NCBI RefSeq assembly: GCF_002025205.1
Contig: NZ_CP019947.1
Location: forward strand, 2,456,001 to 2,520,000
DNA: 64,000 nt
Reading direction: 5' to 3'
Origin: Pseudomonas sp. CC6-YY-74
GTDB taxonomy: Bacteria; Pseudomonadota; Gammaproteobacteria; Pseudomonadales; Pseudomonadaceae
Position 1 is the first letter of the stretch, and every line of letters starts with the position of its first letter. The translations under genes and the position numbers were made by a program. The notes beneath the pieces are model-generated. The model searched no databases. It was not told the DNA's origin and worked only from the letters and a program-made list of their open reading frames with translations. This document shows positions 30,331 through 39,066 of the stretch, piece by piece.

Positions 30331-33300
30331 ATGCACGCCCTGATCGCCGCGGCGCTGGACCGCAGCCGCACCAGCCTGCTGCTGCTGGCCTTCCTGATCA
30401 TCGGCGGCCTGGCCGCCTATGTCGCCATCCCCAAGGAAGCCAACCCGGACGTCAGCATCCCGATCATCTATGTCTCGGTGGCATTGGAAGGCATCAGCCC
30501 GGAAGACGCCGAACGCCTGCTGGTGCGCCCGCTGGAGCAGGAATTGCGCAGTCTCGAGGCGGTCAAGGAAATGCGCTCGATTGCCAACGAAGGCCGGGCC
30601 TCGGTGACCCTGGAGTTCGATGCCGGCTTCGACGCCAAGGCGGCCCTGGTCGATGTGCGCGAAAAAGTCGATACCGCGCGCAGCAAACTCCCGGAAGAAG
30701 CCGATGAACCAATAGTCACCGAAGTCAACGTGGCGCTGTTTCCGGTACTGTCGATCGGACTGTCCGGGCCGATCGCCGAAGCGCAACTGGTGTATGTCGC
30801 CCGCCAATTAAAGGAAAACATCGAAGGCATCGCCGAGGTGCTCTCGGTGGAGATCGGCGGCGACCGCGAAGACCTGCTGGAAATCGTCGTCGATCCGCAG
30901 GTACTAGACAGCTACGGCATCGACTACAACGAGCTGTTCAGCCTGGTCAGCCGCAACAATCGCCTGGTTGCCGCCGGCAGCCTGGACACCGGCGCCGGGC
31001 GCATGAGCATGAAGGTGCCCGGGGTCATCGAGGACCTGCAGGATGTGCTGTCCATGCCGATCAAGGTGGTCGGCGACAGCGTGGTGACCTTTGGCGATGT
31101 CGCGACCATCCACCGCACCTTCAAGGATCCAACCGGCTTCGCCCGGATCAACGGCCAGCCGGCCATCGTCCTCGAAGTGGCCAAGCGCAGCGGCGCCAAC
31201 ATCATCGCCACCATCGAACAGGTCAAGTTGCTGATGGCCCAGGCCCAGCCGTTGCTGCCCGAAGGCCTGCACGTCAGCTACATCATGGATCAGTCGCAAC
31301 AAGTCGAAAGCCTACTTGGCGACCTGCTCAACAACGTGATGACCGCCATCGTCCTGGTGCTGATTCTGGTGATCGCCAGCATGGGCCTGCGCTCGGCGCT
31401 GCTGGTCGGCCTGACCATTCCCGGCGCCTTCCTGACGGGCATCCTGCTGATCTGGACGCTCGGTTTCACCCTCAACATCGTGGTGCTGTTCAGCCTGATC
31501 CTGGTCGCCGGCATGCTGGTGGATGGCGCCATCGTGGTCTCCGAGCTGGCCGACCGTAACCTGCACCAGGGCCAGAACCCGCGCCAGGCCTGGGCCAATG
31601 CGGCAACGCGAATGGCCTGGCCGGTGATCGCCTCCACCGCCACTACCCTGGTGGTATTCCTGCCGCTGTTGTTCTGGCCCGGGGTGGTCGGCCAGTTCAT
31701 GAAATATCTGCCGGCCACGGTGATCGTCTGCCTGCTCGCCTCCCTGGCCATGGCCCTGGTGTTCCTGCCGGTGCTTGGCGCGGTGACCGGCGGACGCCCG
31801 CAACCGCTGCCGAGCACGCCCAGCCGTGGCGCCCAGGCCTACCGCAAACTGCTCGACAAACTGCTGCACCGGCCGGGCCTGACCCTGCTCGGCATACTCG
31901 CACTGGTTGCCCTGATCTATGTCGGCTACGGCCGTTTCAACCATGGGGTGGAGTTCTTCCCCGAGGTCGAGCCGGAAAATGCGCAGATATGGCTGCGCGC
32001 CCGCGGCGACCTGTCGGTGCAGGAAAAGGACGCCCTGCTGCAACAGGTCGAACGCCGCCTGCTTGGCATGAGCGAGGTCAAGGCGCTGTACGCCCGTTCC
32101 CTGGCCCAGCCGGACGGCCAGCTCGGGGTCGACGTGATCGGTACCCTGCAGTTCCAGTTCGTCGATTGGCATGAGCGCCGTCCAGCCCGGCAGATTCTCG
32201 CCGACATGCGCCAGCGCAGTGCCGACATTCCTGGCGTGGTCCTGGAGTTCCGCGAGCAGGACCAAGGTCCCAGTGGCGGCAAGCCGGTCAAGCTGCAGAT
32301 CAGCGCCCTCGACCCGGTCAAGGCCGATCAATTTGTCGATAAGCTGCGCGCCAGCATGCTCACCCTCGGCGGTTTCAAGGACATCGAGGATGACCGCGCC
32401 CTGCCCGGCATCGAGTGGCGGGTCAAGGTCGATCGCGAGGCCGCAGCGCGCTTCGGCGCCGACGTATTGAGCGTCGGTAACGCCGTGCAGATGATCACCA
32501 ATGGCCTGAAACTGGCGACCTACCGGCCGGAAGACGCCACCGACGAGGTCGACATCCGCGTCCGCCTGCCCGGTAACTGGCGTTCCCTCGACCAGCTGGG
32601 CCGCCTGACCCTGAACACGCCAAGTGGTCAGGTACCGCTGGCGAACTTCGTCACACTCCAGCCCGCGCCCAAGGTCGGCACCCTGCACCGGGTCGACGGC
32701 AGCCGCACCATCACCCTGCAGGCCGATCTGGCCGACGACGCGCGCCTGGATGAACGCCTGCAAGCCTTGCGCGAAGCCATGGGCGAACTGCCGGCGGACA
32801 TCCAGCTGAAATTCGCCGGCGAGGATGCCGACCAGCGCGAGGCCGCAACCTTCCTGGCCACCGCCTTCGGCGTGGCGATCTTCCTCATGGCCCTGATCCT
32901 GGTGACCCAGTTCAACAGCATCTACCAGGCCCTGCTGGTGCTGTCCGCCATCGTCCTGTCCACCGCTGGAGTACTGATGGGCCTGCTGGTCAACGGTCAG
33001 TCGTTCGGTATCGTCATGGTCGGCATGGGCCTGATCGCCCTCGCCGGGATCGTGGTCAACAACAACATCATCCTCATCGATACCTATAACCAGCTACGTC
33101 GCCAGGGTCTGGAGCCACGCGAGGCGGCCCTGGAAACCGGCAGCCTGCGCCTGCGTCCGGTATTGCTGACTGCGGTCACCACCATTCTCGGTTTGCTGCC
33201 CATGGTCCTGAGCGTTAACGTCGATCTGTTGACGCCAAGCTTGGGCGTAGGCGCGCCCTCGACCCAGTGGTGGACCCAGCTGTCCAGCGCCATCGCCGGC

Positions 33301-33474
33301 GGCCTGAGCTTCGCCACCGTGCTGACCCTGCTGCTGACCCCCTGCCTGCTGGTGCTCGGCTCGCGTTTCGAACGCCGCCCGCCGCCGCTGGAAACCTACG
33401 ACGACGACCTGCTCGATTTACCGGAACACTTGCTCGCACCGCGGCCGGGCAAAGCCCGTCTGCGCAGCAACTAG
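30331..33474 (+). CDS. RND efflux pump, inner-membrane subunit
   Basis: 1047 residues, normal for RND pumps. There are twelve membrane helices in two halves and two large periplasmic loops. The first half has GMLVDGAIVVSEL in TM4, where AcrB has two adjacent Asp; only one is present here. TM10 has GIVVNNNIILIDTYNQ instead of the AcrB Lys-containing segment. Both features are shared by a less-studied RND branch. The substrate cannot be predicted, since the metal-type motifs of CusA are lacking. The ATG at 30331 gives a family-like N-terminus; an in-frame start 18 codons upstream would overlap the adaptor gene. Confidence 0.93.
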   Translation: MHALIAAALDRSRTSLLLLAFLIIGGLAAYVAIPKEANPDVSIPIIYVSVALEGISPEDAERLLVRPLEQELRSLEAVKEMRSIANEGRASVTLEFDAGFDAKAALVDVREKVDTARSKLPEEADEPIVTEVNVALFPVLSIGLSGPIAEAQLVYVARQLKENIEGIAEVLSVEIGGDREDLLEIVVDPQVLDSYGIDYNELFSLVSRNNRLVAAGSLDTGAGRMSMKVPGVIEDLQDVLSMPIKVVGDSVVTFGDVATIHRTFKDPTGFARINGQPAIVLEVAKRSGANIIATIEQVKLLMAQAQPLLPEGLHVSYIMDQSQQVESLLGDLLNNVMTAIVLVLILVIASMGLRSALLVGLTIPGAFLTGILLIWTLGFTLNIVVLFSLILVAGMLVDGAIVVSELADRNLHQGQNPRQAWANAATRMAWPVIASTATTLVVFLPLLFWPGVVGQFMKYLPATVIVCLLASLAMALVFLPVLGAVTGGRPQPLPSTPSRGAQAYRKLLDKLLHRPGLTLLGILALVALIYVGYGRFNHGVEFFPEVEPENAQIWLRARGDLSVQEKDALLQQVERRLLGMSEVKALYARSLAQPDGQLGVDVIGTLQFQFVDWHERRPARQILADMRQRSADIPGVVLEFREQDQGPSGGKPVKLQISALDPVKADQFVDKLRASMLTLGGFKDIEDDRALPGIEWRVKVDREAAARFGADVLSVGNAVQMITNGLKLATYRPEDATDEVDIRVRLPGNWRSLDQLGRLTLNTPSGQVPLANFVTLQPAPKVGTLHRVDGSRTITLQADLADDARLDERLQALREAMGELPADIQLKFAGEDADQREAATFLATAFGVAIFLMALILVTQFNSIYQALLVLSAIVLSTAGVLMGLLVNGQSFGIVMVGMGLIALAGIVVNNNIILIDTYNQLRRQGLEPREAALETGSLRLRPVLLTAVTTILGLLPMVLSVNVDLLTPSLGVGAPSTQWWTQLSSAIAGGLSFATVLTLLLTPCLLVLGSRFERRPPPLETYDDDLLDLPEHLLAPRPGKARLRSN

Positions 33475-33496
33475 GCGCAACTAAAAGGAGCAATCG

Positions 33497-33826
33497 ATGG
33501 ACCTCCGTGGCATCCCCTTCGGCGTCACCGACTGGGAGCAGATCGAGCGCAGCGAACATGCCGGCACAACCGCCAGCGCCTACTGGCGCACCCAGCTGTT
33601 CGGCGCGCTGCGCGTGCGCATGGTCGACTACACGCCAGGCTAACTGGCCGACCACTGGTGCCAGAAGGGCCATACCCTGTTGTGCCTGGAAGGCGAACTG
33701 CACACCGAACTGGCAGACGGCCGGCGCTTCGTCATGACCGCGGGCATGAGTTATCAGGTCGCCGACCAGGCCGAAGCACACCGCTCCTCGACGACCACCG
33801 GCGCACGGCTGTTTATCGTCGACTGA
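33497..33826 (+). pseudogene. DHCW-motif cupin protein gene with an in-frame stop codon
   Basis: The full frame would encode 109 residues of a small cupin. Codon 49 is TAA (33641-33643), within PGY-stop-LADHWCQKGH. The segment after it carries the DHWC-x2-GH motif and the rest of the cupin barrel (EGELHTELADGRRFVM). One base change from a coding triplet explains the stop. The reading is otherwise clean, with an AAAAGGAG ribosome site 22 bases behind the RND pump gene, so the nonsense change is recent, or a sequence error. The N-terminal 48 residues alone lack the metal site. Confidence 0.85.
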
Positions 33827-34030
33827 CTCGCGCTGATGCCACCAGACCGCAACGTGCGCACCGCACACCCTAGCCGGCCCGACGGGTGATCGCAGCATCG
33901 TCAGCGCAACTGCGCCAGGCCGACCGCTATTTAGGAAAGTTTTAGGGATTGCATAGGGTCTATTTCGCAATGGCCCGGCGCGGCACGCTCTAGCATGGAG
34001 CTCCTCCAAACACCCCAAAGGAGTACCCCG

Positions 34031-34402
34031 ATGAGTCCCGTTTCGCGTCGCTGGATCTATGTCGCCATCGTTTATTTCTGCCTGGCCGTCAGCCTGGGCG
34101 TGTTCATGGGCACCAGCGGTGATCACCGCCTGATGAGCGTGCATGCCCACCTGAACCTGCTCGGCTGGGTAAGCCTGACCCTGGTCGGGATTATCTACCA
34201 CTACTTCCCCAAGGCCGCCGCCAGCCGCCTGGCCAGCCTGCAGTTCTGGCTGCACAACCTGTGCCTGCCGGTAATGATGGTGGCGCTGACCCTGGTGATC
34301 AACGGCACGCCCCAGGCTGGCCCGGTGCTTGGCGGCGCCGCAGTCATGATGTTGCTGGCGGTGCTGCTGTTCGCCGGCAATGTACTCTGGCGCCGCGCCT
34401 GA
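34031..34402 (+). CDS. Small four-helix membrane protein with conserved-looking His residues
   Basis: 123 residues with about four membrane helices. His38 and His40 (SVHAHLNLLGW) and His57 (GIIYHYFP) lie at helix ends. This resembles the first helices of heme-copper oxidase subunit I-like or NnrS-like proteins. A role in heme or copper handling is only a guess. The ATG at 34031 follows AAAGGAG at a short distance. Its TGA is followed directly by the stop codon of the convergent PPOX-GAF gene, with no spacer. Confidence 0.7.
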   Translation: MSPVSRRWIYVAIVYFCLAVSLGVFMGTSGDHRLMSVHAHLNLLGWVSLTLVGIIYHYFPKAAASRLASLQFWLHNLCLPVMMVALTLVINGTPQAGPVLGGAAVMMLLAVLLFAGNVLWRRA

Positions 34403-35758
34403 TCAGCGGGCAGCGATCTGCTGCAGCAGTACCGGCCGTTTGAGCAGCAGGCGCAGACGCCCACGCCCGACCTTCTCCAGCAGGATGTCGTGGCTGCGTT
34501 CCGCCAGCCGGCGCTGCAGCAGAATCAGCCGCGCCTCGAGGTTGTCGTCGAGCTCCGGCAGCTTCAACGCCGGATCGATACGCAGCTCGCGGTTGCTGAA
34601 CTCGCTGCGCCGCTCCTCGACATGCAGACTCAGCAGGCGCCAGAAGATGGCGCCAGCCACGCCCTTGATCAGGTAGTCCTCACCGAGGAACACGCTGCTG
34701 TTGGCCAGGTAGTAGCGCACCGTCAGCGGCGCTCCCGGCAAGGCCGGCGCGAGCGGCAGCGCGGCGCCCTCCTCGCCTGGGCAATCGGCCACCTGCTGCA
34801 GCGCCAGGATCGAGGCGCCGAGCAGGCTGGCCAGGCTCATCAGGCTGTCTTCCTCGTCGTAGCCGAAACGGTGTGGTTCGGCGCTTTCGACATGCAGCAC
34901 GCCGAGCAGGCGCCCGGCCGCGAGGATCGGCACCGACAGCTGGCTATGCGGTTCGGCCAACCCGGGAAAGGCGATCTCGGTCTCCAACCGGTTGCCAAGC
35001 CCGGCCGCAGCCAGGTGTTCGTGAATGGCCCGGCTGTAGGCGTATTCCGAGGCCAAATGGGCGATGCGAATCGGCGTGCGGAATTGCGCCGCCACGCCGA
35101 TGATGCCGCGGCCCAGGGGAAACTCCGAGCCGACCCCCGACAGCGGGTAGCCGTGGCTGGCCACGGTGTAGAGTTTCTGTCCCTGGCTATCGAGTAGCAG
35201 AACCATGGCCTGCGGTATTTCGAGCTGGCTGGCCAAGCCCTCCAGGCACTGCTCCAGCAGGCTGGCCAGATCGCTGCAACCGGCCAGGCGCTGGCTCAAC
35301 TGGCGCAAGCGGGCGATGTGGCAAGGCGCGCACTGCGCTGGCGGCACCTCGACGCCAGGCACATGCTCGACATCCAGCACCTGATAAACATCCGCGCCAC
35401 GCAGGCGGAACACCTCGCTCATCCCCGCATTCGAGGCGATTCCAGCGAGCTTGGCCTTCATGCTCTCGAACAGCGGACCCTCGACTTCGGTGCGCCGGTA
35501 GAGCAGCGCCAAGCGGTAACGCGCGCTGGTCTGCGGATGCAGGAGGAAGACCGTGACCTGCGGATTGACCAGGATGTTCTCGCGCGTCTTGTTGAAAAAC
35601 TGGAAGGACAGCGCGACATGGCTGGCGTCCACGTAGTGCACCTGGGAGACCAGGGTGACGTTGGGTGTGCCGTCCGCCCCGCAGGTGGCGACCGTCGCCG
35701 GCACCGCGCCCTCCAGACAGGGCCGAATGGCATCCAGACTCCGGCTGGACGTCATCAT
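34403..35758 (-). CDS. PPOX split-barrel plus GAF domain protein with a C-terminal winged-helix-like region
   Basis: 451 residues. Residues 1-130 or so resemble a pyridoxamine-phosphate-oxidase (FMN-binding) split barrel (VATCGADGTPNVTLVSQVHY). A Cys-x2-Cys-like pair (CAPCHIARL) follows, then a GAF domain (about 160-310: GRGIIGVAAQFRTPIRIAHL, then VPILAAGRLLGVLHVES). The last 110 residues (LIKGVAGAIFWRLL, then RIDPALKLPELDDNLEARL) look like a winged-helix DNA-binding or response domain. The set suggests a redox or ligand sensor; no target is known. The gene overlaps the PPOX partner gene upstream by 4 bases. The start at 35758 was chosen over an in-frame extension. Confidence 0.75.
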   Translation of the reverse strand: MMTSSRSLDAIRPCLEGAVPATVATCGADGTPNVTLVSQVHYVDASHVALSFQFFNKTRENILVNPQVTVFLLHPQTSARYRLALLYRRTEVEGPLFESMKAKLAGIASNAGMSEVFRLRGADVYQVLDVEHVPGVEVPPAQCAPCHIARLRQLSQRLAGCSDLASLLEQCLEGLASQLEIPQAMVLLLDSQGQKLYTVASHGYPLSGVGSEFPLGRGIIGVAAQFRTPIRIAHLASEYAYSRAIHEHLAAAGLGNRLETEIAFPGLAEPHSQLSVPILAAGRLLGVLHVESAEPHRFGYDEEDSLMSLASLLGASILALQQVADCPGEEGAALPLAPALPGAPLTVRYYLANSSVFLGEDYLIKGVAGAIFWRLLSLHVEERRSEFSNRELRIDPALKLPELDDNLEARLILLQRRLAERSHDILLEKVGRGRLRLLLKRPVLLQQIAAR

Positions 35759-36240
35759 CCCTGCTCCAGGCGCGAGCCGGCATTGGGCCCGGGGGTTTGC
35801 TCGAACAGGTCGCTCAGGGTGAAACACAGCGCCCGCAACTGCTGCGCCTGGAACTCGTGGGTGGCGCGCGCGAAGGGCAACGCATAGCCCAAGGGCAGCA
35901 AATCCTCGGCAAACGCATCACGGTGACGCGCCGCCAACGCGGCATCGCCCGGCGCCAGCGCTACCTGACAGGCATCGCGACCCTTGAGCTGCAGAGTGCG
36001 GTGGCTGCTGGGCAGACAGAAGACCACGGCCAGTGCCTTGCTCGCCTCGACGTCCTCCAGCAACTGACCCGCCTGCGCAGCGTCGACCAGCACCGTAATC
36101 TGCCGCCGATCCGTCGCTACCCGGCAACCCACCACCTTGCTCACCGAGGGCACCCGGCGCACATCGCGCGAAGCCGCACTGATGGATACGCCGCTCTCGA
36201 TAAAACGGACCTGCTCGTCGTTCAGGGTGGCGCCGGTCAT
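35755..36240 (-). CDS. Small PPOX-like protein coupled to the PPOX-GAF protein
   Basis: 161 residues. Pattern: NDEQVRFIESGVSISAASRD near the start, VGCRVATDRRQITVLVD and AVVFCLPSSHRTLQLKGRDA, as in FMN-dependent PPOX-fold proteins of about 150 residues. The ATG at 36240 has AGGG at a good distance; an in-frame TTG 3 codons earlier is less likely. Its last codons overlap the next gene by 4 bases (ATGA), implying coupled synthesis of two PPOX-like proteins, perhaps as a complex. Whether it binds FMN, F420 or heme is not visible. Confidence 0.7.
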   Translation of the reverse strand: MTGATLNDEQVRFIESGVSISAASRDVRRVPSVSKVVGCRVATDRRQITVLVDAAQAGQLLEDVEASKALAVVFCLPSSHRTLQLKGRDACQVALAPGDAALAARHRDAFAEDLLPLGYALPFARATHEFQAQQLRALCFTLSDLFEQTPGPNAGSRLEQG

Positions 36241-36368
36241 GTTGTTCAACCCTCGCTGGCAAGAAGCTAATCCTGCGCATCCTTGCCCGGCTGAGAAGTC
36301 ACCATTGGGCAGCCAGAGGACTTAAGCCGGCCAGGCGCATAAATCAAACCGACTGCTTGGGTCGCCTA

Positions 36369-37001
36369 TCAGGTATAGCCCTGCTTCCAGCGCACGGCGC
36401 GAAAACGTATCGGCGGCACTGTCGGCTGACCCGGCAGATACAAGGCGCGGGATAGGTCCAGCTGAATGCCTTGCGTCGGCGCGGGCATCGGCGTCTCGAA
36501 ACGCAGCCAAAATTGATGATGCCGTCCCGGCGTATCCAGGCTGTAGGTGAGGTCCGCCGAACTACTTGGCTCGGCATCGCGCAAGCTATCGAGTGGGTAC
36601 TTACCCGGATCGAAAACCGCCAAGCGCTGCACCCCGCTCGCTCGGTACTCACGGCCATCAATCGTCAGGACGACTGCCTCCGGTCGCAAGCGCGCGCCAT
36701 GCACGGCAGGGCTGATTTCCAGCAGCAGGCGGGCGCCCTGCTCGACCGGGTAGAGCGGCTTATCGCGCGGGTCGACCATCACCGGAACGATGAACAGCAT
36801 CACCTGATGTTCGCGTTGCTGGATCTCGTTACTCAACTCGACCCGCACCCGCGCACCGGGAATCTCCAGCCAGGTTGGCGTACCCCGAGCGACAGCGGCG
36901 ACCGCTGGCGCGACGTCGACGTAGGCCTGACTGACTTCGCCAGAGCGATAACCGGCGCAGCCGGCCAACAGGACACAAATGAATAGCCACAGCTTCTTCA
37001 T
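36369..37001 (-). CDS. Lipoprotein of unknown function
   Basis: 210 residues. The N-terminus MKKLWLFICVLLAGC has a lipobox LAGC (Cys15), so the protein is lipid-anchored. The rest is beta-rich with no known motif (VDVAPAVAAVARGTPTWLEI, then a Pro-rich C-terminal part). The start at 37001 gives the exact lipoprotein signal; an in-frame start 8 codons upstream does not. It is 48 bases behind the aldo/keto reductase gene on the same strand, so the two may be co-transcribed, without a clear functional link. Confidence 0.7.
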   Translation of the reverse strand: MKKLWLFICVLLAGCAGYRSGEVSQAYVDVAPAVAAVARGTPTWLEIPGARVRVELSNEIQQREHQVMLFIVPVMVDPRDKPLYPVEQGARLLLEISPAVHGARLRPEAVVLTIDGREYRASGVQRLAVFDPGKYPLDSLRDAEPSSSADLTYSLDTPGRHHQFWLRFETPMPAPTQGIQLDLSRALYLPGQPTVPPIRFRAVRWKQGYT

Positions 37002-37049
37002 ATTCACGCTCTCGAATCGGCTCATTCGCTAACAACCATTGCAGAGCGC

Positions 37050-37880
37050 TCAAATCATCGCCAAGGGACTGCGGCGCGTCGGCGCGGCAAAGGCCGCATC
37101 GATCTGCGCCAGGTCCTCGGCCGTCAGCTGCAAGGCAGCGGCTTCGGCATTCAAGCGCAGATGCGCCGGCTCGACTGCTTTGGGAATGGCAATCACCCCC
37201 GGCTGGCGCAACAGCCAGGCCAGCGCGACCTGCGCCGGGGTGACGCCATGCGTCTCGGCCACCTGGCGCAACGCCGGATGGCGCAGCAGCTGCCCAGCCT
37301 GACCGAGCGGGCAGTAGGCCATCAGCGGCATGCCCTGGCGTTGTTGCCAGGGCAGCAGGTCGAACTCGATGCCGCGCGCCTCGGGGTTGTACAGCACCTG
37401 GTTGGTGGCGCAGCCAGCGACGCCCAGGCCGTGCAATTCCTGCAAATCGTCCAGGTCGAAGTTGGACACGCCCCAGCTGCCGATCTTGCCCTCCTCGCGT
37501 AGACGCTCGAAGGCCTCGACGGTTTCCGCCAGCGGGTACTGACCACGCCAGTGCAACAGATAGAGGTCGATCCGCTCGGTTCTCAGCCGTTTCAGGCTAC
37601 GCGCGCAGGCCTGCGCCACACCTTGGCGGCTGGCGTTGTGCGGATAGAGCTTGCTGATCAGAAATACCTGCTCGCGCAAGCCCGCAAGCGCCTCGCCCAC
37701 CACCAGTTCGGCGCCGCCTTCACCGTACATCTCGGCCGTGTCGATCAGGCGCAGGCCCAACTCGATGCCCTCGCGCAACGCCGCCACTTCCGCGCGCCGC
37801 TGGCTGGCCACCTCGCCCATGTGCCAGGTGCCCTGTCCGATCACCGGCACCGACACACCGGCCAGTTCAAGCGTACCCAT
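37050..37880 (-). CDS. Aldo/keto reductase
   Basis: 276 residues forming a TIM barrel with NADPH specificity expected. Catalytic residues are present: Asp in DTAEMYGEG, Tyr in the same motif, Lys in LISKLYPHN and His in YLLHWRG. The C-terminal cofactor motif reads VIAIPKAVEPAHL. The physiological aldehyde or ketone is unknown. The start at 37880 follows GAGGAGGCG; upstream in-frame codons fall in the VOC pseudogene. It may have been next to that VOC gene in an aldehyde-detoxification context. Confidence 0.9.
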   Translation of the reverse strand: MGTLELAGVSVPVIGQGTWHMGEVASQRRAEVAALREGIELGLRLIDTAEMYGEGGAELVVGEALAGLREQVFLISKLYPHNASRQGVAQACARSLKRLRTERIDLYLLHWRGQYPLAETVEAFERLREEGKIGSWGVSNFDLDDLQELHGLGVAGCATNQVLYNPEARGIEFDLLPWQQRQGMPLMAYCPLGQAGQLLRHPALRQVAETHGVTPAQVALAWLLRQPGVIAIPKAVEPAHLRLNAEAAALQLTAEDLAQIDAAFAAPTRRSPLAMI

Positions 37881-37896
37881 CGTCTCGCCTCCTCGT

Positions 37897-38165
37897 TCAA
37901 TCCGCTCGCCAGGAATCATAGCTGCCGAACGTCCACAGATGCCCTTGCAGGTCGCGACAGCTGAAAGCGCGGCCACCTAGTCTTCGTCCTTGAGCCCAAT
38001 AAGGATCTCGGCGCCCGCGGCCTAGGCATCCAACACATCGGCATCCGCGCCTACTAAATAGAGGCTCTGGGTGCAGCCGCCAGGCGCATCAGCCGGCCAT
38101 AGGCCGACTCGCCCAGCGAGCCGAGCATCAGCATGCCGTTGCCGCCGCTGAGCTGGCCGTGGACG
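37897..38165 (-). pseudogene. Remnant of a VOC (glyoxalase-superfamily) protein gene
   Basis: The 3' end reads GRAFSCRDLQGHLWTFGSYD then SWRAD and a stop at 37897, the usual C-terminus of this VOC family. Upstream, GCTQSLYLVGADADVLDA is followed by a stop codon and AAGAEILIGLKDED by another stop and a frame change. Further up, GGNGMLMLGSLGESAYGRLM is in yet another frame. The N-terminal third is missing and the remaining 5' part runs under the 3' end of the methyltransferase gene. Confidence 0.8.
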
Positions 38166-38859
38166 ATACCGCGCCGTTATGCGCGGAGCTCAACAGCAGT
38201 AACAGCGACTCCGGCTGTTCGCTCTCCGGGTGCAGCGGTTCCTGCAGCCTTTGCAGGCGCCAGCCGCTGGCGTTGAGCAGGCTCAGCCAGGACTCCAGGG
38301 TGCGAAAGAACCAGGGCATCGGCTGCGCAAAGCCCGCGCCGAAGCCGGCGAAGGTTTCCACCCGCCAACCATCGCGGTAACTCGCATCGTCGCAGGCGCG
38401 CCAGGGGTGCAGGGTCTGGATCAACAACCGGCCACCCGGCGCCAACACCCCCTGCAGGGCATCTAGGGTCGGTGTCAGCGACTCTTCGAGCAGGGCGAAA
38501 TTGCACACCAGCACATCGAAGCGGCCCAGCTCGCTGGCCTGGCTTGCCAGCTCGGCATGGCCGCAGACACGGTAACGGGCACGGGGATCGTCTGCCGCCC
38601 GCGCCACCTCGATCAAGGGTGCCGAGGCGTCCACCCCCACCACCTCGCCCCCCCGCGCGGCCAGGCCTCGGCACAACCACCCCTCGCCACAGCCGACATC
38701 CAGCACCCGCGCAGGTGTCAGCGCCAGTACCGCCTGCAGAATCGCCGCATCGGTGACCAGGCGCCGGCTTTCGCTGCGCTGCTCGCGCACGGCGGCGGTC
38801 CAGGCATCTGCATTGGCCTGCCAACTGAGGGCAAGCTGCTCACGATAATTGCGCGGCAT
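38128..38859 (-). CDS. Class I SAM-dependent methyltransferase, C-terminus fused into a VOC remnant
   Basis: 243 residues. SAM motif I is VLDVGCGEGWLCRGLAARGG at about residues 54-73, with VVGVDAS as motif II. The conserved LLEESLTPTLDALQGVLAPGGRLLIQT region is also present. The substrate is unknown. The last 15 or so residues (after LLLLLSSAHN) come from the overlapping VOC remnant read in another frame, so the natural stop has been lost in a deletion that joined the two genes. The core enzyme is probably still functional. Confidence 0.85.
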   Translation of the reverse strand: MPRNYREQLALSWQANADAWTAAVREQRSESRRLVTDAAILQAVLALTPARVLDVGCGEGWLCRGLAARGGEVVGVDASAPLIEVARAADDPRARYRVCGHAELASQASELGRFDVLVCNFALLEESLTPTLDALQGVLAPGGRLLIQTLHPWRACDDASYRDGWRVETFAGFGAGFAQPMPWFFRTLESWLSLLNASGWRLQRLQEPLHPESEQPESLLLLLSSAHNGAVSSTASSAAATAC

Positions 38860-39066
38860 AAGTCACTCGCCGATGAAATTTAATGTAGTAGCCGTGCCGG
38901 CGCCCTTGTGGCACCGTCTCGGCCCAGTGTCGCTCGATCACTAACGTCGCCAGCGCATGCAGGCCCAGCTGAAATCTTTGCGACTTGGCCAAGGACACTG
39001 GCGTCTAACTCATCAAGCAGCGACTAAGCTGTTGTGAAGTGCTAATTGAGGGCAGACCAAGCAATT

